Shown: piece by piece, positions 26,401-38,400 of the stretch
Layout of the letters: each line of letters opens with the position of its first letter
Numbering within the stretch: position 1 is the stretch's first letter
Origin: Xenopus tropicalis
Taxonomy: Eukaryota; Chordata; Amphibia; Anura; Pipidae
DNA: 64,000 nt
NCBI RefSeq assembly: GCF_000004195.4
Contig: NC_030679.2
Location: 15,866,712-15,930,711 of the forward strand
Direction: 5' to 3'
Notes under the pieces: generated by a model
The model's database searches: none
Told to the model about the DNA's origin: nothing
The model's input: the letters and a program-made list of their open reading frames with translations, nothing else
Program-made: the position numbers and the translations under genes

Positions 26401-29400
26401 TGACAGTGTCCAATATCCTCTGACAATGGGTTCGATACATCATAATAAAGGTAGAAATCTGCGAATCAGGAATAAAGGGGCCTGTTAGAGCTACGTATTT
26501 AGCTACATGGCTGGAAGCGTAATGTTCTTTAGGTGCTCCTTGGATACAATCAAGCAAGGAATGGTGGAACTAATTTGTATTATGGGTACCTTTTCTTCTG
26601 GAAGGCTGCTTGGCAGATTTAGATCTTTGACATTTGGAAACTCTGGCAGTAAAGTCCCGAGCTTGGACCGGGGTGAATATGCTACTGTCTGCTTGGTGAC
26701 TTCTTTTTTCCCTGTTTCGTTGACCCAAGCTGCTCCTTTCTTTGAATACATTACATCGTAATATTGTGAGCTCTCCTTCACCGCTATCCCATAATAATGG
26801 TACCTAGGGCACAGAGAATATCCTTGTCAATTTACATTGAACCATAATCAGCCTCACATGGTTAAGCTCTATAAAGAAGCCTGAAGGGTTGTATACATCC
26901 TAAATCCACTTTGCAGTGCACAGCTAGAGTACAAGTACAACTGTTCTGAAGTTGCAGATGTATTTGTGCACCTATGCAACTGTTGTGCATGGCTAAATGG
27001 AATTGTACAGTGCAGCTGTATTTGTGCACCTATGCAACTGTTGTGAATGGCTAAATGGAATGTACAGTGCAGCTTCTTTGTAACTGCTTATCTCTGCAGA
27101 ACGGAATGTATAGTGCCGCTCAGACTCGGACTGGGATTCAAAATAGGCCCTGGCATTCCAAGTACAGAGAGGCCCAAACAGCCCCCCACCAGCTCAAAAA
27201 ATAGTGACTGTCTATGGCATCTTACAACGGCCCCTCTGGAATTTGCCAGAATCGCCAGATTGCCAGTACAAGCCTACTGCAAATGCGTTTGTGCACCTCT
27301 AGTGCTACTTTTTCAGGCCAAATGAAATATACAGTGCAACTGTGCATCTCCGTAACTGCTTAAATCTGCAGAATGGATAATACAGTCCTAGGGTTGCCAC
27401 TTTTTTTTTAACAATTAGTAGTAATAGAGTGGGCAGTGTATAGGTGGGTCTGGCCTTATAAGGGGTAATCCTCAGCAGAGAGGGTCAGGGAAGGAAGGGA
27501 TTTGTAGGGTATATGCAGCTGTGCACCCCATAACATTTTTTTTTCAGAATGTATAGTGCACCCGCTGCTGCCCATCTCTATAACTTCTCTATAGATAATA
27601 AATAAAAAGCAGTACAGGTATCGGATTCGTTATCCAGAAACCCATTATCCACAAAGCTCCAAAATCACAGGAAGGCTATCTCCCATAGACTCCATTAAGC
27701 AAATAATTGGAATTTTTGAAAATGATTCCTTTTTCTCTGTAATAATACAAAAAAGTAGCTTATACATGATCCCAACTAAGATATAATTAATCTTTATTGG
27801 AAGCAAAACAATCCTAAGGTATGGAGACCCAAATTATGGAAAGATCCTTTATGTGGAAAACCCCAAGTCCTGAGCATTTTGGATAACAGGTCCCATACAT
27901 GTAAAATTATTATTTTGCTTACTTTGATTGGCCTCTTGTACCAAGTCTTCTTGTAGTTAACTGTGGGAACTGCTGTCTAATTATCTGTAAGGTGAAACAA
28001 AAAATCACACACAGTGCAATGAGCTGCCTCCGTTTTTTCAGAGGTCAAAATCACAATATATGGTTATTATCCTATATATATATTCCACAATATTTTGCCA
28101 ATTGTTGTTCTATACACAGGTTGTACACAGGGTTGTATACTGATAGTGGAAATATCTCATCTGTAAAAAAAAAAGCAATAAAGTAAGTAACCTTTATTTT
28201 ATAGTACAGTCATTTATTATGTTGCCACAAATAAAGAATTAAAGGGCCCGTTCACTTTTATATTAACTATAGTCTCTTGAACCAACGCAGCAGAAGTCCA
28301 TCCTCCTCCTCAATTATGTACTGCTTCAGGTGTCAGAACCAGCAGTGTAGACAACATATACAGCCAGACAGACACTGATTTCAATAGCAATTACCTGTAC
28401 CAATAACTTTAAAACCACTGACATTTAAAATCAACAGATATTAGAGTTAGCAGTTTACTGTATTAGGTTAGAACCTTTTCACATTAAGAATTTGTGCTTT
28501 GAGAGCTGTAGAAAATACTAGCTTTCTTTCCTGCATGAATAGTTTTTGCATTGCTAGAACCTGGTGACTAAATGGATTTTTGAGGAGATAGGGAATGTAA
28601 GGGAGTATCTCCTAATAGCTGGATAATGATAGCATGGCAGGTCTGCTCTACATATGAAAAGTCAAGGCTATGAGGAAGAGAAAATTAGGTTTAATTCCAG
28701 TGTCACCTGCCTGTGACCTTGGAAATGTGATTTAGAGGTCAATTTAAAGGGGTTGTTGCCCTTTAAAGTAACTTTTAGGGCTCTGGTACACGGGGAGATT
28801 AGTCGCCCGCGGCAAAACTCCCTGTTCGCGGGCGACTAATCTCCCCGAGTTGCCTTCCCCCTGCCATCCCACCGGCAAACATGTAAGTTGCCGGCGGGAC
28901 GGCAGACGCGGCGGCGTGATTTCGCGCAAATCGCCGAAAAAGACTCGCGAGGCTTTTTCGGCGATTTCCCGAAATCGCCCCGCCGCGTCTGCCATCCCGC
29001 CGGCGACTTACATGTTCGCCGGTGGGATGGCAGGGGGAAGGCAACTCGGTGAGATTAGTCGGCCGCGAGCAGGGAGTTTTGCCGCGGGCGACAAATCTCC
29101 CCGTGTACCAGAGCCCTTAGGGCTCTGGCACACGGGGGAGATTAATCGCCCGCGATTAACTCCCTGTTCGCGGGCGACTAATCTCCCCGAGTTGCCTTCC
29201 CCCTGCCATCCCACCGGCGAACATGTAAGTCGCCGGCGGGATGGCAGACGCGGCGGAAATCGCCGAAAAAGACTCGCGAGTCTTTTTCGGCGATTTGCGC
29301 GAAATCGCCCCGCCGCGTCTGCCATCCCGCCGGCGACTTACATGTTCGCCGGTGGGATGGCAGGGGTAGGCAACTCGTGGAGATTAGTCGCCCGCGAACA

Positions 29401-32400
29401 GGGAGTTAATCGCGGGCGACTAATCTCCCCCGTGTGCCAGAGCCCTTAGGGTGAAGAACTCAGAGCTACTTAGTAGCAGCTACTTGTCACAGCTATGAAA
29501 TCCCAGAAAACACCCTGCCATAGAAAATACTGAGAATTGCCTTTACTAAAACACTCATAGAGACAATTATCAGTAAATTATCAGCATTGTTTATTTCTCT
29601 AGCCAAGTAGCTGCTCCGTAGTAGCTCCGTGTGTCTTCACCCTTAGGGCTCTGGTACACGGGGAGATTAGTCGCCCGCGGCAAAACTCCCTGCTCGCGGG
29701 CGACTAATCTCCCCGAGTTGCCTTCCCTCTGCCATCCCACCGGCGAACATGTAAGTCGCCGGCGGGATGGCAGACGCGGCAGCGCGATTTCGCGCAAATC
29801 GCCGAAAAAGACTCGCGAGGCTTTTTCGCCGATTTCCCGAAATCGCCCCGCCGCGTCTGCCATCCCGCCGGCGACTTACATGTTCGCCGGTGGGATGGCA
29901 GAGGGAAGGCAACTCGGGGAGATTAGTCGCCCGCGAGCAGGGAGTTTTGCCGCGGGCGACTAATCTCCCCGTGTACCAGAGCCCTTAGGGCTCTGGTACA
30001 CGGGGAGATTAGTCACCCGCGACAAATCTCCTTGTTCGCGGGCAACTAATCTCCCTGAAATGCCATCCCACCGGCGAAAATGTAAATCGCCGGTGGGATG
30101 GCATACGTGGCCCGCGAACAGGGAGATTTGTCGCGGGCGACTAATCTCCCCGTGTGCCAGAGCCCTTAGGGTTCTTTAAAAGCAATTGCAATTGCCTCTC
30201 CAGTTTGGGATTTCAGCTGCTTTCTGGTTGCTAGGTACAGCTTACCCTAGCAACCAGGCAGTGGTTTGAAAGAGAGACTGGAAGATGAATAGATGAGGGT
30301 CTGAACAGAAATATAAGGAATAAACAGTAACAATAAAATTGTAGCCTTATAGAGCAATAGCTTTTTTTGGTTACCGGGGTCAGTGACCCCATTTGAAAGC
30401 TGAAAAGAGGCAGAGAAAAGGAAAAAAAATAAAAGATAAAGACTAACTGAAAAGTTTCTAACAATAGAACATTCTATAAAATAATAAAAGATTCACCTAC
30501 ATTTAATGAGACAGAAAAGTATGTCCTCCAATTAATCTACTCCTATTACCCATCAGGGATAAGGGTTGGGGATTCTTCAATGTAGCCTGGGATCTTTCCC
30601 TTCTCTTTAGACCAGGGAACCCCAACCTTTCTTACTCGTGAGCCACAGTCAAAGGTAAAAAGACTTGGAGAGCAACACAAGCATCAACATGTTGCCCCCA
30701 AGCCACTGGTTTGGGATCACTGCTGAAGACACTAAATAAAAAGCATCTTCCAATCAGGATCCCACCCAAGACTCCATTCCCCCTAGAACCTTTGCATAAC
30801 ATAGCTCTGCTTTTAAAGGAACAGTAACACCAAAAAATGAAAGTGTTTTAAAGTAATTGAAATATAATGTACTGTTGCCATGCACTGGTAAAACTGGGGT
30901 GTTTGCTTCAGGAACACTACTATAGTTTATATAAATTAGCTCCTGTGTAGCCATGGGGGCAGCCATTCAAGCTGGAAAAAAGGAGAAAAGGCACAGGTTA
31001 CATAGCAGATAACAGATAATACACCATTGTATTCTACAGGGTTTATCTGTTTGCTGCTATATAACCTGTGCCTTTTCTTCTTTTGAATGGCTGCCCCCAT
31101 GGCTACACACCAGGGTTTATATTAACTCTAGTAATGTTTCTGAAGCAAACACAAAACTTTTACCAGTGCAGGGCAGCAGTACATTATAGTTTAATTTCTT
31201 TGAAATATATACATTTTTTGGTGTTACTGTTCCTGTAACAAGCAAGGATAGACACTTCCTAATCCAACCACACCCCCTTCTGGTAAACCCCACCCTTTTT
31301 GTGTTTAAGTAAAACATGACTATCTCTACATCAGCAAATCATTGAGGAGGCATGAAAATATGTTAAGGTAGAAATCCTGATTTGGCAGTAAAGCTATGGA
31401 AGCCCTGGGTTCAGTGGTAACTAGATATTACCAGTATAGGATCTACATAGTTGAAAGTTAGAATACAGGACAATTTAGGCCCAGCCCAGTTACAAACTGG
31501 TCCATTCAAACCACAACCTATTTTTCACTAAGCCACAACCCCATTTGGGGCACTGTCGTCAGAGCTGGGACAAGAGGTACTTGTGCCCTTGCCAAGAACG
31601 TCTAAATGACCTGTCTCCCTGCTCACCCCCTTTCTGCTTACCATTCCCTGCCCACGTGCTTCCAGCCCAGCAAAAGCCATGTGCCTAGGCTCCTTATACC
31701 CCCTTGCCAGTTTTGCCCTATAAACATGCCTTTACCGCTTACCCCTAGTTCCTTGCCATTGAGTGATATGAACCCACTTTTAGACAAGATCCTCCATCGG
31801 GAGCAACCCAACTGAGGTGCATTATGATAGAGCTTGTAGTAATGCCCATTTGTTAACCAATGTCTTTTCAGTGGTGTTGATTTTGTTATGACAAAGGCAC
31901 TAAGGGCTCTGTGATCACATTGGGCCCCACAAAGAAAGTTAAAAGATAAAAAAAAACACAAGCAGGGATTATATTCCACTTTAAGACATTTAACAGGTTT
32001 CATTGTTACTGATGAGTTTCCAAGACTATTCAGCCTGGGCATTGGGCATTGCCTTTATTTTGATTACAGAAAGTCATTACCATTTGCCCAATTATTTTAT
32101 GGGGCCACTGCACCAAGTTCTGTTATATGGGGTCCCTTGCTTATTAAGGCAGCGTGGCATTGGCGTTCTATGGAGCAGGACTCCTGAAGGGCTGCGAAAA
32201 CCTCACTGCAATGTTTGATAAATGAGCACACAAGCAAGGAGCAGGGCTTTCATATTTTTGTATAGACTCAGTGAAGCCTGTCCTAAATACACCCCATGCT
32301 GATTCGGCTACTGATCTAACATTCTACTACAGTGCCACCCAAACTCCTTTTAACCCCTTCACTCCTGGAAGAACCTGCCTGGGACTACAGAGGGTTCATT

Positions 32401-35400
32401 TACCTTTGATGGGCCAGGTTGCAAATTGCAAAAACACAGACATAAGCTGGAATGTTTTCTGCACTTTGCACCCTGCCCCACTTATAGCACCCACCACAGC
32501 AGGTCCTTGCACTGCAGAGAACTGAGTGCAACATATATGCTCTTCCCTCATGAACACATTGCTGCCTTGTTTCTGAAGAAGAGGGAAGAGGCATTATATT
32601 CAAGAGGGGCGGCTGGGAGGAGGCATGTATCTTGCCTATCAATCAGATACACAAGTTAGGGGGCACTGGCAGGCGAGTGGGAGTAGGAGTGGATAAGCAA
32701 GCAGACGGAATGGGGTCTCATTTGGGGGGTTTGGTGATGCGAGCAGAAAGGGGTGCTGTTGTGTGCATGAGAGTAGGTGGAGGTTTGCTTTGGCAGAAGT
32801 AACTTTGATGCACTGGCCCCAAATTAAGGACCAAACCTTGGAGCATGGCCACAACTATAGGGAAATATGCAGCATTATGGATAAAAGGTACAGCGTTATG
32901 GGTACAAAGCACAGCGTTGAGTCGGAATTGCGTGAATAAATTGAAAATTGTGTCCAAATTGCTTAAATGAAACCTTAATCAAAGCTGTATAACCATTAAG
33001 AAAATCCCAATTAAAACATACAACTTTAACTAAATAATAATATAATTACTGACCCTAAAACCTTTTGGAGGCAACATAAACACTAACCACTAAAGCCCCT
33101 CACTTGGCCAAATATTCAACCCAAAACAGTAACCCTAAAACACAGCAGGAAAACTTTAAATACTTAACCACCACTAACCCTAAGCCCTTCGGGAAACTCC
33201 CTAAACACTTTGTGTAAAAGTATATACTGTAATGATAGTATGACAAAGGCTCTTGTGTCCTTAAATGCTGGATAAACTGTTTCCATATAGAAACCCGTGT
33301 GTTTTAGTGGTAGTCTCTAATTCACCTCTAAATTACAAAATTACTAGTTTTACCCTATTTTTGAGCTGGACTTCCTCAATGGGAAACTCTGCTCTTAAAG
33401 TAGGTATACACTGCAAGTTACTGTAAAACATGGGGCACAGGTTGGTTCTTATATATTGCAATAGGTCAACTGGGGCATAATTCAGAAGCAAAGTCAGACC
33501 CATTGACATCAGTGGTTATGTGCAAGTTAGTTTGTGTGAAAGAGGGTCCAGGCTCATTCCATAGGGAAGATTGTTCAGCGGACAGTGGACCCTATTACTA
33601 AGCTACTTTTGCTCTATACAAGGAGGTCCCTGAGATAATGCAGAAAGTTTAAGGCCCCAATTTAAAGGGCAAATCAGCATGAATCTGGGTTGGGAAACTT
33701 TGGCTTTTAGGGAGATTACTCTGCTGACTGAAGGTCAATGCAGGGTTTATATAAGGGCAATCTGGGCAGCTGCCTGGAGCTTGGAATTCCAAGAGGGCCC
33801 ATGTCCAGGTAAAGGGTAGGCGGATTGGGGTGAGGCAAATTGTGGTTGAGGTTGAGACACAAACTGTGGCTGAAAGATTAATTCATCTTCCCTTGCTGGG
33901 GATATATTCTGCCCAAGGTTGCCTCACTGCCCATGAAAAACCATTTTAAAAATATACCATTTATTTTACCAAGCTGAACTGAAAAGTGGGGGGCCTAGTA
34001 GGAGACCCTGTGCATCAGGTCCCTCTGAAGATTTCTCTTTGGAGGGAGGGGGCTGGCACAGACTAGTTACGCCACAGTAAAATGTCAATATCTGCCCCTT
34101 TTAACAGGATTAAAAGTAAGCAAATGCTGAATCTAGTCACTTAACACAACTATTTAAAGGAGAACTAAACCCTAAAAATGAATATGGCTAGAAATGCTAT
34201 ATTTTATATACTAAACTGACTGCAATAGCCAAAAGTTTCAGCATCTCTATATTAGTAATGATATAGGTCTTTACAGTTGTCACAGGAGCTTCTCATCTTG
34301 GATTCTGTTAGAACTGTCCGGAACAGTGCACATGCTCAGTGGGCTCTAAGCAGCAGCGGTTGAGATGCTGAGCTTAGGGGTCATTACAAATTATCAAGCT
34401 GAAAATGAGGCTGGCCTATCATATAAACTGAAGCTACAGGGCTGATTATTAAATTCTGATGCTCATTGCACTGGTTGATGAGTGCTAAGGGACAGGCTTC
34501 CCTTCTTCTTCAGTGAAGGTAGTATTTTGGATCACACATCATTTGCAAAAACTCTGGGGAATTACAGCCCCAACCAATAACATTTTGGGATCCCTTGGTT
34601 TCCTAGGGCAAATCACATGTGCAGCATGCTGCCCAAGGGTATCTATTCCAGTTGAAACTATGAAGAATTTCTAGTAATCCAAAGCCACCAATCAGTATAA
34701 TTAAACAAACACCTCTGGCCTTAGCCGTATCACTGATGTTGTACTGCAGAGACCTTATCCGCACACCCTAGTACTCCAAAATTATATGCCCGGTGCACAC
34801 TGCTGGAGGGATCGGCACCCTCCAAAACCAGTACAACCACAAAAAAAGCAAATGGCACTCAGGGCTATAAACAAGGGAAAAACCCTTAAAATTTTATTGC
34901 GGAGGTGCAACGTTTCGGGGCGACGTGACCCCTTTATCAAGCATACCAATGAGAAGCACACATGCATCCAGTATGGTCACTATATTTAACCTACCTTCCC
35001 AAAGCTGGCGGCGTTCACTGGCTGCGTATCATTCTTCTCGCAGAAATCCAGGTAATGCATATAGAGGGCGCTTCTTGGAATACAGACTCCTTCTGCAATC
35101 TCATAGTTTTCCTCAAGCCTTAAAATGAACATTGATATTTATTTTTTTATAAAATAGAGGCAAATATCTCTACTTTTCTGTAATGGCACTGGGCTACAGC
35201 TCCCAGCAAGCTTTAAGCTTAGATAGGGTTGAATTGACCTGCCATTGTATCAGTGGGTCCAATTCTAATGGACCTCAACCAAAAATAACTCCTCAGGGCC
35301 CTTCTGCCCACTGCCTACATTTAACTGTTGTGAGTGGACCCTAAATATCAGGCTCTGTGGTAGGCAATGAATGTCAGGTACTCTGGTGGGCACTTATAAT

Positions 35401-38400
35401 ATGTTGGAGTATGATGCGTGTTGTCCAACAACATTTAGTAAAGCAACAAGTGCATTTTTTTACATGGCCACCAAATAATTATGTTTGCTTCAGTGGAGCT
35501 TATCCTTAGGTTAATGTTTTTGGAACATACTTTGCCAGGGCAAGCAGTATTACAGCTTTCTCCCCACTTCCAGCCCAAAAAGTAAGAGGGTGCCTAAAGC
35601 ACAAGTCAAGCCCCTTGATGCCCACTTGATCATGGCATCTACCTGCAGCACCATTGCAGCACTCTTCCCCCTGGCACTAGACTATTCACCAAGAAACCCC
35701 CACTCACCTGCTCATTGATGGCTGGAACACAAAAAGGATTGAACTAGCAGTAGACAGAAAGACAAGGTATATATAAGGTATATATTCTGATCCTGACTGA
35801 CAGGTTAATTTTGTGGGCTTGGTCACACCTCTAATCAACCAAAGTCATAGCCCATTATGCCAAAACCCCACAAGCATAGTCCCCTTGAATTGCACCTTTG
35901 CATCTCTTGGGGTTCCTGACTTGAACACCCCCTGGTTTCCCCTTATGGAATCCCTGCACAAATGTATACAGTAAAAAAAACCTTCATTTTCATGTTTATA
36001 CATCCCCTTTCATTTGGTGTCTAATCATTTTAATTTCGTTGTGAATAAATGTAGATGCTTTCCAGGGTATCGTGACTTCAGAATTCCTTGGCTTTAATCA
36101 GAAGTCAGAAGAGGGCGAGAATGTGATCTCTGCCAATTAGGTGGCACCTCTCTCCCATCAAGGAACAAATGGAGCTGCTAATTATTCCTTCTTGTCGATA
36201 ATGACTTTATCTCTTCTGCTTCTTTCTTTCAGTAGCCATCATTAGCCCGGCAGCCCACAAAACACTATTAAACCTGAAGGTCCTAATGATCAAAGGCCGC
36301 CCCCCCCCCCGCACTCCTTTCATTGCTATGTCCATTCCAAGACAATTCTGATACCAAATATAACTTGCGGGGGTCTATATGGCAGCTCTTTTGCTGTACA
36401 TACACCATTTTCATTTGTCGGGGGCTACACGATTGGTCTGACTTCATTTATTCTGCAAGGAGTGGAATTTTAATTGAGTAAAACTTCCAATGGATCTTTT
36501 TTCCTGTATTTACTGGTTCTTTAGTTGCCAGGGTGCTGACGTTTCAGCAGTTTGGCTATGCAGATATAATTGGATGGAACTGAACAGTAGTAATGTCATA
36601 GATCAAAAAGAATAATAGAAAATAGGTGATGTTTTATTGGTATACAGTGCCACTTTCCTGATACAAATACATTTAAAGGGTCAATATACCTTTCGTTTTG
36701 TATTATTTCCTAATGGAAAGATTAAAATCTGCTGTAAAGTGCCACAGAATAAATATATTAAGCATAATAATAATACAAATAAATATTAATAATAATAATA
36801 CATATTTGCTGTATGTATCCTGTGAAGGTATTATTGCCTCACCCTGCAATTTAAGCCTTGCCAAAAACTTGAATTTGATTAATTAGAGAAGATACAGCTC
36901 TAAAAGGTTAGTTCCAAACAAGGTATTCAACTACTCGTACATCCTCTGTAGACTAATTGTCTGGTCTTATTCAGAAGGAGCCGAGATATCAATATTATAT
37001 AACAGTGAAGGCTGCTGCCATCAACACTAGGAATAGTGGAACTGTAAAACCCCACTTAAAGTTACTGATACCATAGCACTTTGGATATCCCATAGATTGC
37101 GGATGTAAAAGTCCATGCAGGGTTACAAAGGCAGAGGTGAACATGCAGTTGCAAGAGAGACGGACAGACATGCACCATTGGCTGCCAAGCCCTAGAGCCA
37201 CCGTGGCCTGCCAGCTAGCAATGTCCAGTTCTGAAAAGCCCACCAAAATTGTCCCAGCCCTGGGCATCCAAATATCATAGAGGCAACAGCTAACTTCAAG
37301 CATGTGTTTACAGAATAGCCTATTAACTGAACTTCAAATTTCTGTTCATTGGGTCAAGCAAATGGAACCAGACCATAACTACTCATCAGTCAACATCTGG
37401 ATCTTAACTTCAATGATAACAGCCTATACACGGAGTTCTGTGCCAGTCAATAAACAATATTTGGGGGTCATTTATCAACACAAATTTAATCTGGAAAGTA
37501 AAACCAATAGCAACCAATTAGATGCTTTCTTCAATTGTTCTACTTGCAGCAGGCCGAGAAAAGCTAATCACTGATTGGTTGCTATGTGTTACTGCCTAGG
37601 TGCAAATTTGCCCAGTGTTTAAAAATAACCCCCAATGTTACAATCCCAGTGTATAAAGAGCATTTACCATTGCAAAGTTGCCGGAGTAGAATGAGGCTTC
37701 GATGCTCGGTTTTCCTTTTCTTCATCTGCTGGAGGATATATAATAAAAGGGACAGACATTATCTCTTACTGAATGACACAATGTATTATAGTCCCTATAT
37801 TTATTCAGAGACTGTAATAAACAAACACTAGGATGCTGATTAACAAACATACAACAAAGAAGCTAAATTGTACCACTGTTATTACCCATAGCAGCCAATC
37901 AGCAAATGTTCCATTGATTTCTATGGGCAACTGTGGTGATGGCAATGATCGGACACTGACCCATTTGCGCCCACTCGCATAGCTTTCTTACTAAGGGGCA
38001 CCAAATAGGAACAAATACTTACTTTCATCATTAGAAATGTTTCCGAGGGACGTGTGGCTGGAGTACCGTTTGTTTTCGCTTTCACTTAGGCACCGCTCAA
38101 TCCAACTTTCTGCAGAAAAATTCAAACGGCACGCTATAAGAACATTTCTACGTTCATCCCGGTTGGTTTAGTAATTCTATGAACTGTCCTGTGTCATTCA
38201 ATCTGCCTCAGCCAAATATTCTCTTACCCAAACATTATGACAGATGCAAAAGTATTTTCTAATGAGAAGCCTGCCTTTCAGCACTGTGTCCGCCATCTTA
38301 CTGCTATCTAAAGGTGTCCATACACTGTAAGATCCGCTCGTTTGGCAAGGGTGCCAAGCGAGCAGATCTTCTCCTAATATGCCCACCTACAGTTGGGCAG

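Larger units (their letters stand above)
27985..34994 (-). other. rfx4 intron 4 content
   Basis: 7.0-kb intron. It contains the five-member TTA-separated MITE chain (28778-30165) inserted in a common frog repeat, a hAT-type piece near 30610-30725, a large palindromic MITE (30813-31238), a repeat at about 34150-34500, and a Penelope-like fragment (about 34750-34944) next to the exon 4 donor. Between 31.3 and 34.1 kb I recognise no gene and only unassigned sequence. Confidence 0.6.

Noticed and set aside
28850..29449. 199-codon GC-rich open frame
   Set aside because: It lies wholly in palindromic MITEs. Both strands and several copies give similar Arg/Ala/Pro-rich frames because CpG-rich hairpins lack stops. 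There is no family resemblance.
28775..30168. TTAGGG telomere-like hexamers
   Set aside because: Each is simply the TTA target joined to the MITE end GGG; they are not tandem.
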